From the NCBI RefSeq assembly GCF_020829495.1, contig NZ_JAIVFQ010000002.1, positions 124,001 through 188,000 of the forward strand: a stretch of 64,000 nucleotides of DNA. The letters run 5' to 3'. Position numbers and translations under genes: made by a program. Every line of letters starts with the position of its first letter. Position 1 is the stretch's first letter. This stretch comes from Nostoc favosum CHAB5714 (GTDB taxonomy: Bacteria > Cyanobacteriota > Cyanobacteriia > Cyanobacteriales > Nostocaceae). Shown here one piece after another: positions 48,085 through 57,189 of this stretch. The notes beneath the pieces were generated by a model. The model was not told where the DNA came from. It ran no database searches and was given only the letters and a program-made list of their open reading frames with translations.

Positions 48085-50445
48085 ATGGCAGAAGAACCTA
48101 CATCTACCTTAACTAAAAACTATGTCTCTGCTGCCAATAGACACTCAAGTAAACCGACAAAGGTAACGTCAACAGCATCGGCTCGTCAGTCTAGGTGGAT
48201 GCTTCGCTTAGGTCATCTCCTGGCTGGCGGTTGCGTAATGGGTGCAGCAGTGCTGAGTGCTTCTGGTGGAAAATTAGTTCAATTGATGGAGAATAAGGCG
48301 CTTTCTGCCTTTTTCCAAGTGCGTGGGCCGATTTTGCCTCCAGAAGACATCGTAATTTTAGCAATAGACGATCAGTCAATATCAGTTCCCGCACAGTACT
48401 ATAAAACAAATCCGAAACAGTATGCCTACCTAGAAACACTTAAATCTTATCCTTATAAACGGGCTGCTTATGCTCAGGTAATCACAAAGTTAATCAAAGC
48501 AGGTGTCCGCTCTGTAGCGGTAGATGTAGTTTTTGACACGCCAAGCAGTTATGGAGCTACTGACGATCGCCAACTCCAGGCAGTATTGCAAAAATATGGC
48601 AGCAAAGTTACTTTAGCAGCCGTCTACGAAAATTCCCAGACGCACCAAGGGTATTTTATGCAACTGATTGACCCACAACAGATGTTTCATACAGGGTCAG
48701 TCTCCATTGGCTCAGTTAATTTCCCCTTGGAGGCAGATGGTAAAGTTCATCGATTGGCGAGTGAGTTTTCTAAGTTGTTAGCTGAAGATAATTTGATTGA
48801 GAAGCTACCCTCTTTTGATGAAGCAGCACTGAGGGCAGCACAAGTAAATTATCCCCGACCAAAGGGCGATCGCATTCATTTTTGGGGTTCTGCGGGTACA
48901 TTTGAGCAAGTACCATTTTGGCATGTCCTCGACCCGGAAAACTGGAACACCTATTTGCAGCAGGGAAAGGTTTTCAAAGACAAGATAGTGCTGATTGGTG
49001 CAACAGATAAGTTACACAATGATTATTATCCAGTCGCTGCTAGCAACAGCGCTAAACCCATGTCGGGCGTAGAAATTCACGCCAATGCGATCGCAACTTT
49101 GATGCAAGGTAAAGCGATCGCTCCAGGAATTAAAAGTCCACCGTTGCGGGGTTTGTTTATGCTAATTATAGTTGGCAGTACAGCCTTGATGATTAGCAGA
49201 CGCAAGCGTAGTATCAATAGATTTCTTTATAGCCTCGCCCTCTCTGGCACTTGGGTAGGAATTAGTTATGGGTTATTTGTTCATGGTCAGTTAATATTTC
49301 CCACTACTGTACCAATGATTGCGATCGCTATGATTGGATTTTCCTATCTGGGAACCTCATTAGTGAGAGAAAGCATCAAAAAACGCCAATTAGTAGACAT
49401 TTTTCAGAAGTATAAAACTTCCGCCGTTGTCCAAGAGATTATCAGCCAACAAGATGACTTGCAAGACCTAATCCAGCAAAGAGATTTAGCCTTATCAGGA
49501 AAAGTCCTGGCTAGACGTTACAGAATTGTCAAAGTTCTCGGTTCCGGTGGATTCAGTGAAACCTACATTGCCGAAGATACCCAACGTCCTGGAAATCCGC
49601 GATGTGTTGTCAAACAACTAAAACCAGCCAACACCAAACCAGAAGCCTTGCAACTTGCCAGACGTTTATTTAACTCAGAGGCGCAAACACTCGAAAAATT
49701 GGGAACACACCCTCAAATCCCGCAACTTTTGGCGTATTTTGAAGAAGATGAAGAATTTTATTTAGTACAAGAACAGATCATTGGTCATCCTTTAAATCAG
49801 GAATTGCCAGCAGGTAGAGCAATTGAGGAAATTGCAGTTATCAAAATTGTCAGGGACTTATTGCAAACATTAACATTTGTCCATAAAAACAATGTGATTC
49901 ACCGGGATATTAAGCCCAGCAATATCATGCGCCGACATTCAGACGGTAAACTGATCCTGATTGACTTTGGAGCCGTCAAAGAAGTCAATACAAGACAGCT
50001 TGATCATCAAGAGCAAATCCCCTTCACCATTGGCATTGGTACTCAGGGTTACGCACCAAGCGAGCAATGTTTTGGGCGTCCACACTACAGTAGTGATATC
50101 TATGCAGTCGGCATGGTTGGAATTAAAGCCTTGACTGGTATAGCACCCCGTGAGCTACCTAGAGATGCTGATGGAGAGATAAAATGGAGCGATGCCTACG
50201 GCGGTAAACTACGCACCCAGGTGAGTCACTCCCTCGCTAAGATTCTCAGTAAAATGGTGCTGGATGACTTCAAACAGCGATATCAGTCTGCATCAGAGGC
50301 TCTTGAGGATCTTAAAGCTTTTGACGATGTTGTAAGTTTCCAAAGCATATACCCCATGCTACAGAATGACTCATTAATGAATACTTTAGATGACTTAGGC
50401 GCTCCCACAAAATCTTGCTCAGAATCATCCTCAGAAACTACTTGA
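48085..50445 (+). CDS. CHASE2-domain Ser/Thr protein kinase
   Basis: The 786-residue protein starts with a cytoplasmic segment and a first membrane helix (about 43-65). A CHASE2 sensor domain follows (about 75-345: VVFDTPSSYGATDDRQLQAVL, IVLIGATDKLHNDYYPVA, GVEIHANAIATLM) and three helices (about 355-425). The kinase domain is at about 480-750: Gly-rich GSGGFSETYIAED, VVKQLKP Lys, catalytic HRDIKPSNIM, IDFGAV and an activation-segment APSEQ. It is a Pkn/eukaryotic-like kinase sensing an extracytoplasmic signal. A short repeat lies within the kinase lobe (50189-50217). Confidence 0.93.
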   Translation: MAEEPTSTLTKNYVSAANRHSSKPTKVTSTASARQSRWMLRLGHLLAGGCVMGAAVLSASGGKLVQLMENKALSAFFQVRGPILPPEDIVILAIDDQSISVPAQYYKTNPKQYAYLETLKSYPYKRAAYAQVITKLIKAGVRSVAVDVVFDTPSSYGATDDRQLQAVLQKYGSKVTLAAVYENSQTHQGYFMQLIDPQQMFHTGSVSIGSVNFPLEADGKVHRLASEFSKLLAEDNLIEKLPSFDEAALRAAQVNYPRPKGDRIHFWGSAGTFEQVPFWHVLDPENWNTYLQQGKVFKDKIVLIGATDKLHNDYYPVAASNSAKPMSGVEIHANAIATLMQGKAIAPGIKSPPLRGLFMLIIVGSTALMISRRKRSINRFLYSLALSGTWVGISYGLFVHGQLIFPTTVPMIAIAMIGFSYLGTSLVRESIKKRQLVDIFQKYKTSAVVQEIISQQDDLQDLIQQRDLALSGKVLARRYRIVKVLGSGGFSETYIAEDTQRPGNPRCVVKQLKPANTKPEALQLARRLFNSEAQTLEKLGTHPQIPQLLAYFEEDEEFYLVQEQIIGHPLNQELPAGRAIEEIAVIKIVRDLLQTLTFVHKNNVIHRDIKPSNIMRRHSDGKLILIDFGAVKEVNTRQLDHQEQIPFTIGIGTQGYAPSEQCFGRPHYSSDIYAVGMVGIKALTGIAPRELPRDADGEIKWSDAYGGKLRTQVSHSLAKILSKMVLDDFKQRYQSASEALEDLKAFDDVVSFQSIYPMLQNDSLMNTLDDLGAPTKSCSESSSETT

Positions 50446-50620
50446 GAAAGACGCGGGCCGTTTCGGATAAGCTGGGGAGGCAGGGGAGGAAAAAGAAAGA
50501 GTTATTCGGCAATAATTCTTTCTTGCCCTGCTCCTCCTCTCCCCCTCGTCGTGTCTTCTTCATATCATGTCCGGGTAATTCGTTATGATTCCATAGTCAT
50601 TACACCCCACCCCGATGCTT

Positions 50621-51002
50621 TGCTACGGTTACACACAAGTATGACCAGCATAGGTTTCAACTCTTCTAGTAGTTTCTTAGGGTGCGTTATGGACACGCCG
50701 AAATAACAAATGCGTTCGCCGAAGTAACAAATGCGTTCGCCGAAGTAACAAATGCGTTCGCCGAAGTAACAAATGCGTTCGCCGAAATAACAAATGCGTT
50801 CGCCGAAATAACAAATGCGTTCGCCGAAATAACAAATGCGTTCGCCGAAATAACAAATGCGTTCGCCGAAATAACAAATGCGTTCGCCGAAATAACAAAT
50901 GCGTTCGCCATGATTGCAAGAATTTAGCTTTGTCACGCCAGCGTAACGCACTGCAAATTTTTGGTAGATGAAGTTTTTCCGACTTGTGTGTACACCGTAG
51001 CC
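50621..51002. mobile_element. MITE-like element carrying a 21-bp tandem array
   Basis: The ends GCTACGGTTACACACAAGT and ACTTGTGTGTACACCGTAGCC match the GGCTACGG family. TAGGTTTCAACTCTT near the left end is shared (inverted) with the 31636-31915 element. The centre has a second pair of inverted ends (GGTGCGTTA and TAACGCACT) around the tandem array at 50698-50909. No direct repeats are evident at the flanks. Confidence 0.6.
50698..50909. repeat. 21-bp tandem repeat, 10 copies
   Basis: Ten head-to-tail units of GTTCGCCGAARTAACAAATGC occur with almost no divergence: the first unit has GAAATAAC, the next three GAAGTAAC, and the rest GAAATAAC. Because 21 is a multiple of three, open frames appear in several phases on both strands (NAFAEVT, NAFVISA, FGERICY, RRTHLLF); these are not taken as genes. 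Confidence 0.9.
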
Positions 51003-51218
51003 GAAGGCATCTGCCATTGATTGGGACATCATCCCAACTTATCAACCTAACAGCAATATAAAGCAATACGCTTGGGTTAAGGCTTTACTCTTTGTCAAAG
51101 TGAATTTTTTTAACGAACCGCAAAGGACGCAAAGGACACGTTCGCGCAGCGTCTCGAAGAGAAGGAAGAGAAGAAAGAGAAGAAAAAATGCTTAACTGAA
51201 CTGTATTGCAATATAAAG

Positions 51219-51449
51219 CACATCTTCTCAGGAAGGCGTGTCAAACGTGCGTGGTATGTAACTGCATATGGTTTGAAGATTCACGCCGATGTGAATGGCG
51301 CATTCAACATCGGCAGAAAAAGTAATCCTGAAGGATTTGACAATCTCAAGTCTATTCTAAGGGATAGGGGGTGTCTGGTAGTACATCCAAGGCGGATAAC
51401 TCCACTATTTAAGCGTGTCCATGCTGAAAGTAGAGTGGCTTTTACCTAA
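51219..51449 (+). pseudogene. TnpB (IS200/IS605 OrfB) C-terminal remnant
   Basis: The frame starts around HIFSGRRVKRAWYVTAYGLK and contains IHADVNGAFNIGRKSNPEGF, in which the Asp of ADVNGAFNI is the last RuvC catalytic residue of TnpB. It ends VVHPRRITPLFKRVHAESRVAFT. Only about 75 C-terminal residues remain; there is no start codon and no tnpA nearby. The upstream side is repeat DNA (a second copy of AATATAAAGCA at 51055). The element is decayed. Confidence 0.8.
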
Positions 51450-51540
51450 ATTGCAAATGTCTGACTATACTTGACTATGTGATTTGGAACTATAATAAGC
51501 AATCAAGCTGACATGATATCACTCAGTTGTGCATAGAATT

Positions 51541-52887
51541 TTAATTTAACGACAAAAATTCTTCTCCTGTCGTGGGATGAATGCCTATTGTTTCATCCAA
51601 ATCTTCCTTAGTAATGCCCTTGCGAATTGCCACACCCAGACTTTGAATGATATCTGCTGCATGTTCACCCACCATGTGAGCGCCCAAAACTTGCCCAGAA
51701 TCACCATTTAACACTAACTTTATAGTGGTTGGCTCATCCTGTTCGATTAGCTGATACAACAGTGGTTGGAACTGGGTGCAGTAGCATTGTACAGATTCAC
51801 CAAATTTTTCCCGTGCTTTCGCCTCTGTCATCCCCACACTAGCCGCTTCTGGACGGCAAAAAACAGCAGTGGGGACATAATCATAATTTAGTTTTTGCGC
51901 CTTGTTGCCAAAAACTGTATCCGCAAAGGCAATACCTTCTGCCTTAGCCACTGGAGTCAATTGCACGCGGCTGGTGCAGTCACCCACAGCAAAAATGTTT
52001 TCTTGGCTAGTGCGGCTGTATTCATCTACTTTAATTGCACCATGTTCGCCAAGTTCAACATGGGCATTTTCCAAACCAAGATTCTTGGTATTTGGAGCGT
52101 AACCTGTGGCAACTAAAATGGTATCTGCTGTAATTATTTCTTGGCTCTCACCAGTAATAGTTAACAACAAACTCTCATCTGAATATTTAATTTCAGCAAC
52201 GGTGCTGTTGGTGAATACTTTAATTCCCCGTTTACTCAAACCCTGATGTACAGCAGAGCGAATGTCATCATCAAACCCCGATAAAATCATCTCGTCTTTT
52301 TCAATCACCGTCACTTCGCAGCCGAAAGCGTGCATCATGCTGGAAAATTCTACGCCAATGTAGCCACCGCCAATAATTGCTAAACGTTTCGGCAGATAGG
52401 GTAGCTGAAACATCTCGCGGGATGTGATAGCGTATTCTATACCTGGGATTTTGGGCTTGAGGGGTTGCCCTCCCACAGCAATTAAAATTTTGTCGGCTGT
52501 AACTTTGCGTCCATTAATATTGATAGTATGGGTATCGATGAAAGTGACATATTCAGAAATTAGTTCAATTCCAGCTTTTTGCAATTGCTGAAAATAAGAC
52601 TGGTTAATGGTGTCAATATGCTGATGTACTGACTTAATAAATAATGTCCAGTCAAAGTATGTTTGACAGTCACTCCACCCATAACTGTGCGCTATTTGAT
52701 TTTGCAGGGCGAAGTCAGCGGCGTAGACAATCAGTTTTTTAGGAACGCAACCGCGATTTACACAAGTCCCACCGACGGATTCTTGTTCGGCAATAGCGAC
52801 ACGTACACCGTAACTAGCTGCTTTTTTAGCTGCTGCCAATCCCCCAGGCCCAGCACCAATGACAAACAAATCGTAATCAAATGTCAT
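51541..52887 (-). CDS. gor: Glutathione reductase-type NAD(P)H disulfide oxidoreductase
   Basis: The 448-residue flavoprotein has the FAD-binding GAGPGGLAAAKKAA, the redox-active Cys pair in GGTCVNRGCVPKK, the NAD(P)H-binding GGGYIGVEFSSMM, the second FAD motif FAVGDCTSRVQLTPVA and the C-terminal catalytic HPTTGEEF. It should reduce glutathione disulfide with NADPH in the cytoplasm. The ATG at 52887 (MTFDYDLF) is chosen because AAGGAACAG lies just upstream; an earlier ATG adds seven residues. The gene stands alone. Confidence 0.93.
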   Translation of the reverse strand: MTFDYDLFVIGAGPGGLAAAKKAASYGVRVAIAEQESVGGTCVNRGCVPKKLIVYAADFALQNQIAHSYGWSDCQTYFDWTLFIKSVHQHIDTINQSYFQQLQKAGIELISEYVTFIDTHTININGRKVTADKILIAVGGQPLKPKIPGIEYAITSREMFQLPYLPKRLAIIGGGYIGVEFSSMMHAFGCEVTVIEKDEMILSGFDDDIRSAVHQGLSKRGIKVFTNSTVAEIKYSDESLLLTITGESQEIITADTILVATGYAPNTKNLGLENAHVELGEHGAIKVDEYSRTSQENIFAVGDCTSRVQLTPVAKAEGIAFADTVFGNKAQKLNYDYVPTAVFCRPEAASVGMTEAKAREKFGESVQCYCTQFQPLLYQLIEQDEPTTIKLVLNGDSGQVLGAHMVGEHAADIIQSLGVAIRKGITKEDLDETIGIHPTTGEEFLSLN

Positions 52888-53119
52888 AAAAATCTGTTCC
52901 TTTTTCACTGTTTTGGAAAGCAGAGCTATTTCATACCTTATAGTTATTCACACAAAACTTGATCTACTGCCTTTGGGTGGACAATTTGGGATGACAACAG
53001 GTTGATATTTAGCACATTGCCGCATTAATCGCAATTAGATCCAAAAAGGACAGCGATCGCTCGATTATTGCTAAGTTATATTACATTATGTTACCAAAGA
53101 AGCATTTTGTCTATTCTAC

Positions 53120-53200
53120 AAGAGGTAGATGTTTGCGTAGGCGTAGCCCGCACAACGGCTGCGCTCAGTGACCATCGTAGACATCGCATCGGGCGGGTAT
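53120..53200. repeat. Short Nostoc-type repeat cluster
   Basis: GATGTTTGCGTAGGCGTAGCCCGC, CGGCTGCGCTCAGTGACC and CATCGTAGACATCGCATC lie in tandem. Related copies lie at 23425, 23820, 25900, 43667 and 44031, and one is coding in the CHASE2 kinase gene (50190). This fills the gap between the glutathione reductase and NB-ARC genes. Confidence 0.7.
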
Positions 53201-53252
53201 GCGATCGCAGTTGGGGGCAGCAGCCATCTGGAGATCCATTGTTTGCAGATGA

Positions 53253-55574
53253 TTATGGGGAATCAAGCAAAGTTTGTATCTCCTGTGCATCCCGTGTCAT
53301 TCCCAAGTGCTTAAAACTATTAATAGCCTTAGTTGACAATTGACAGGCTTTCTGTTGACTTCCCCACTTTTTCTCCCAACGGGCAAAAGACCGTTGATAA
53401 CGAGCCAAACGCCGTTTATTATTGCTGCTTTCGGCGACAGTTAAGCCTTGAATTAATAGCCTTTGAGCTTCATCGCGATCGCCTTGTTCGATGGCAATAT
53501 CGGCAAGCCAATTTTGAGCAGAATTGATCACCCGATGCCAATTAATTTTTTCTGCACTTTTCATCACCTCTTGAAATAGCTTCTTTGTTAAAAAATATTC
53601 ACCTTCTGAATAAAAGATTTCAGCCCGATGGTAGAGAACGGGAATAAAATAACGGATGTGCTGCCGCTCCTCTAGATTCGCCTCGATCACCAATTTTTCT
53701 TCTACCGTTAGCCAGTGGCGTGCATCTTTATAATCCTTCTGTCTGATTTGCAGCCTAGCCATACTTTCGGCTAAGTCAGCTTGAACGCATGAATCTGCAT
53801 GGTCACGTAAAACCCACGCCCGCCGTAATATTTCGTCTGCTTCTTTTAGACTTTCGGGTGAACACTCTCGAATTAGCAGCCAGGTTTTGCGGATCATGAA
53901 TTTTACCAAAGATGACCATTCACCACGTCGTTCTGATTGTTCTATGAGCCATTGCAACCAATCGAGGCGATCGTCCCAATAAGCATAGAGATTGGCGTAG
54001 TGGTTCAAGAGCAACCACAAATCCCTAACTTCTGCATAGTGATCTTGGTTTTTACACCAATAAAGTACTGTTCGCAGATTCCCTTCCTCTTCCTCTAACC
54101 TGTCGTAATGTATCCATTTTTCCCAATCTTCTCCGCCGTAACTGTAGGCAAAATCTAGATACCATTTCACCCACCTTTTCCGTGCTTCTTTCTCAAAATC
54201 TGGGTAAGCAGCTAATTGTGCTAAGGCATACTCACGAGTCAGAGAGAGCATCTCGTATCGCTTAGTTTCTGGGTTCAGATTCACTAACGAAAGTTGCTGC
54301 AAACGTACCAAGCCTTTACTGACGGAATCAGGAGCAGATGTCAGTCCAGCAACTTCAGCCACAGCCGCTTGGATAGGAGAGTCAGGGAAAATCGCCAGTG
54401 ACATTAATAACTTGTGGGGTGGCTGTCCCTTCATACCTTGCACTGATTGCTCAAAGCAAAAACGAGCCACATCGCCTGTAGCGGAAGTTAACTGCTCTAA
54501 TACTGAGTTCAAGGAGTAGCCACTGGATACTTGACCCAGTGCGTAGACAATAGCGAGGGGGATTCCCCCAGTGCGCTTGTAAAGCAAGCTAGAGTCCTCA
54601 TCTTGGATAGTTATACCTTTTTCTTCAGCTTGTTGCTGAATCAACTGTAAACCATCATTCAGGGGCAAGTTTCGCAGACTGATTGGCAGCAAGGCAATTC
54701 GTTCGCGGGTAGTAATTACTACTTTGACGCAAATGGGCAAATTGTATAGGAATTCTATAACCTCATCCCTGTCCTCTATAGTCTCCATATTGTCCACAAT
54801 CAAAAGCGTTCGCTGTTTAGAAAGACTTTGGCGTACACGGTCAAATTGGTCATTGGGAGGAGATTGAATAATAGTAGAGTCGCTTAAGGCGTTGGTAATC
54901 ACCCGAAAAATCTCGCGCAAGTTACGCTGTCCTTGCTGGCGTTGCAAAATCATATCGGGAATCAGTTCCTGTTGTTTGGCTGAAGTGAAAATAATCGCAT
55001 CAAATTTAGGTGCATCAGAACTGTTTTTGTTACTAGCTTCTAAGCATACGTAAGCAGCAGCTAACACCAGCGCCGTTTTACCTACGCCACCAATGCCATG
55101 TACCGTGATCATATGAGCGCCATGCATTGGCGAAAGGCGTTCCAGTAGCTTTTTCATATCTGCCTCGCGCCCAATAAATTCTGTGTAGGTTGGCGATGGC
55201 AGATTGTGGGGAATAGAGGCGCTTTCGGTACTAGATGCAGCAACACCTCTGCGATATCCATGTCTCTCTAGAATGTAAATAAGGTTACTTGACCTAACGC
55301 TGTTATCTGGTTCTGCTGTCAAAGTTTCAATATCTCGATAGATATTGCTCAATCCCACTCTCACACCAGCGTTATCTCTGTACAAGTCCTGACTTATCTT
55401 TGTCAAGCTATACCCGCACAGCAACCCAAGTAACAGGTCTTTTTTAGAATTTTGCCTGTATCGCTCTTGAATTCTAGACTCCAAGTCAGTCAGTAAACGA
55501 TCTATATCCCAGTCGTGTAAAACCTTTTGATACCAGGCTTTAGACAGATTCCCACGCTCTGATTGATCTGACAT
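53253..55574 (-). CDS. NB-ARC ATPase with TPR-like C-terminus
   Basis: The protein has about 773 residues. The N-terminal 110 or so residues (AWYQKVLHDWDIDRLLTDLESRIQ) are helical and unrecognised. An NB-ARC STAND ATPase follows: P-loop VHGIGGVGKTALVLAAA, Walker B TLLIVDNMETIED, sensor VVITTRERIALLP and GGIPLAIVYALG. The C-terminal region (about 480-773) is TPR-like with helical pairs. STAND proteins are ATP-switch signalling scaffolds, some in anti-phage defence. No defence partner lies next to it. ATG 55574 is preferred; AGGG lies upstream of it. Confidence 0.88.
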   Translation of the reverse strand: MSDQSERGNLSKAWYQKVLHDWDIDRLLTDLESRIQERYRQNSKKDLLLGLLCGYSLTKISQDLYRDNAGVRVGLSNIYRDIETLTAEPDNSVRSSNLIYILERHGYRRGVAASSTESASIPHNLPSPTYTEFIGREADMKKLLERLSPMHGAHMITVHGIGGVGKTALVLAAAYVCLEASNKNSSDAPKFDAIIFTSAKQQELIPDMILQRQQGQRNLREIFRVITNALSDSTIIQSPPNDQFDRVRQSLSKQRTLLIVDNMETIEDRDEVIEFLYNLPICVKVVITTRERIALLPISLRNLPLNDGLQLIQQQAEEKGITIQDEDSSLLYKRTGGIPLAIVYALGQVSSGYSLNSVLEQLTSATGDVARFCFEQSVQGMKGQPPHKLLMSLAIFPDSPIQAAVAEVAGLTSAPDSVSKGLVRLQQLSLVNLNPETKRYEMLSLTREYALAQLAAYPDFEKEARKRWVKWYLDFAYSYGGEDWEKWIHYDRLEEEEGNLRTVLYWCKNQDHYAEVRDLWLLLNHYANLYAYWDDRLDWLQWLIEQSERRGEWSSLVKFMIRKTWLLIRECSPESLKEADEILRRAWVLRDHADSCVQADLAESMARLQIRQKDYKDARHWLTVEEKLVIEANLEERQHIRYFIPVLYHRAEIFYSEGEYFLTKKLFQEVMKSAEKINWHRVINSAQNWLADIAIEQGDRDEAQRLLIQGLTVAESSNNKRRLARYQRSFARWEKKWGSQQKACQLSTKAINSFKHLGMTRDAQEIQTLLDSP

Positions 55575-55837
55575 AAATATCACCCTATTAGTCTGTTATT
55601 AAATGTTGTGTTAGCAACATTTTAACTAACAAAACTTTCTTGATGTAGTACTATTAACATTTTAAATAACAATTTGTTAACTTTGTTAATTAGCTATTTG
55701 GCATCAATTTAGTAGGCTAATTGCTAAGTTCATAATTGTTGGTAACAGGCATCGTGCAAATGCAACATCATCCTGAGAACCAATCAAAAACTTTGGCTGG
55801 ATTATCCTTTTCACCTCTAACGACAAAGGAGTACTGA

Positions 55838-56683
55838 ATGAAGAAACTAATTCAAACCGTAAGTATCTTGGTTGGTCTAAAACAAGCTCGACTTTATTTT
55901 CCTGAAGAAAAACAAGTCTGTGTCTTTAATAAACTTCCGATACTTTACCGCGAGTTTACACCAAAGTCTGTGCAGGAATCAATCAACGAATTGCAAGAGC
56001 GATTAAAAGCTCAAGGTTTACTTGCAGAGATTACTGGTAAATTTGACTTAGAGACAGATGAGGCAGTAAAAGAATTTCAAAAAAGAAATAATCTTCTAGC
56101 AGATGGAGTGGTTGGCCCACTGACATGGGCTTGCCTTTTGTATCCAAAGCTTTTTCGTAGTCAAAAAAGTAAGTCCCCAGAATTAAGGAATGCAGTTAAG
56201 GAACTGCAAACTATCCTTTATGATGAAGGATTTTTGAAAAAAGAACCTAATAGCTATTTTGACAGCGTAACAGAAAAAGCAGTTAAACGCTTCCAAAGAA
56301 CTTATGGATTGAAGAATGATGGCATTGTTGGGGCAGCAACTTGGGCAGTACTACTGGGAATGCGACAAAAAATTGATAAAAGCTTTCCGAGGTTAATTTA
56401 TTTTCTGTCGCCGCAATCATGGTTTTTATGGGAGCAATTTTTGATGATTTCTTGCATCCTATTGGGTATTTATTATAGTCCTATACCAGGTCAGACTCCT
56501 AAATTCAATACTGCCTTAGCAACTGCGTATGGACTCACCTGTGTAGTGCCTTTTTTGTTAGATAATTTACCGATGAAGCCTTCAATTAAGCCTAGTTTAT
56601 CTCTCTTGCAATATGCCCCCTACGTGTTAACTGGGTTCTTTTGGAAACCAATTATCAATTTTTTAGGGACATTGTTTAATTAA
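55838..56683 (+). CDS. Peptidoglycan-binding membrane protein
   Basis: The 281-residue product carries two PG-binding type 1 modules at about 46-100 (SVQESINELQERLKAQGLLAEITGKFDLETDEAVKEFQKRNNLLADGVVGPLTW) and about 115-170 (AVKELQTILYDEGFL...VKRFQRTYGLKNDGIVGAATW). Three or so helices follow (FLWEQFLMISCILLGIYY, LATAYGLTCVVPFLLDNL, YAPYVLTGFFWKPIINFLG). It starts at ATG after AAAGGAG. No signal peptide is evident, which is odd for PG-binding proteins. It may be membrane-anchored. A terminator hairpin follows. Confidence 0.82.
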   Translation: MKKLIQTVSILVGLKQARLYFPEEKQVCVFNKLPILYREFTPKSVQESINELQERLKAQGLLAEITGKFDLETDEAVKEFQKRNNLLADGVVGPLTWACLLYPKLFRSQKSKSPELRNAVKELQTILYDEGFLKKEPNSYFDSVTEKAVKRFQRTYGLKNDGIVGAATWAVLLGMRQKIDKSFPRLIYFLSPQSWFLWEQFLMISCILLGIYYSPIPGQTPKFNTALATAYGLTCVVPFLLDNLPMKPSIKPSLSLLQYAPYVLTGFFWKPIINFLGTLFN

Positions 56684-56704
56684 TCATTCCATAGTTGAAT
56701 AATT

Positions 56705-56730
56705 GAAGAGCGATCGCTCTTCTGTTTTTT
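56705..56730 (+). terminator. Rho-independent terminator built on GCGATCGC
   Basis: The perfect palindrome GAAGAGCGATCGCTCTTC is followed by TGTTTTTTG, 22 bp after the stop of the peptidoglycan-binding protein. A GCGATCGC octamer is the centre of the stem. Confidence 0.8.
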
Positions 56731-56870
56731 GTCGAATGTTTGCGTTGTGCTTCTCAAAAATTGCGATCGCACATTGAAGACACCCTACTGTTACCCATCG
56801 CTGAAATAGAAAAACGACCATTCAAAAATTAAATCGCCTTCTTCTTTGCGTAAGGTAAAAATCAAACAAA

Positions 56871-56978
56871 GGCGGGTGCGGGGATTGAACCCGCTAATCC
56901 CCACAATGGTGGAGATGTAACCGATAACCCTAAATTCTCCGGCCCCGAAAGGCAAGTTGCGAACAAGGGTAACCCGCC
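56871..56978 (-). ncRNA. tRNA-Y RNA chimera 1 (no D arm), downstream of rsr
   Basis: On the minus strand a 7-bp acceptor stem GGCGGGT/ACCCGCC encloses TA (positions 8-9 of a tRNA), then the Ro-module strand CCCTTGTTC, a GCCT-TTCG-GGGC hairpin with a UUCG loop, and the strand GGAGAATTTAGGGTTATCGG. Next come an 8-bp stem ATCTCCAC-CATT-GTGGGGAT, then the T arm GCGGG-TTCAATC-CCCGC directly abutting the acceptor. There is no D arm. It lies 211 bp after the rsr stop on the same strand. CCA is not encoded. Confidence 0.8.
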
Positions 56979-57051
56979 ATGAAATAATGAAGGATAAAGT
57001 TTTTCGTGCTTTATACCATTTCTTTGTGAGGCTGCGCCAAACCCTTTTAAC

Positions 57052-57084
<33 letters not shown>

Positions 57085-57189
57085 TGTGTCCTTTGCGTCC
57101 TTTGCGGTTCGTTTCTCTTTCTTGTTTCTTGTACTTAAATATGGTTTAGCGCATCTTCATACAGAATTGGTATTACCCTTCAGCAATAT

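Noticed and set aside
50583-51066. Several open frames in the tandem array (FGERICY, RRTHLLF, NAFAEIT, NAFVISA repeats)
   Set aside because: They arise because a 21-bp repeat is free of stops in several phases on both strands; none has a start signal or homology.
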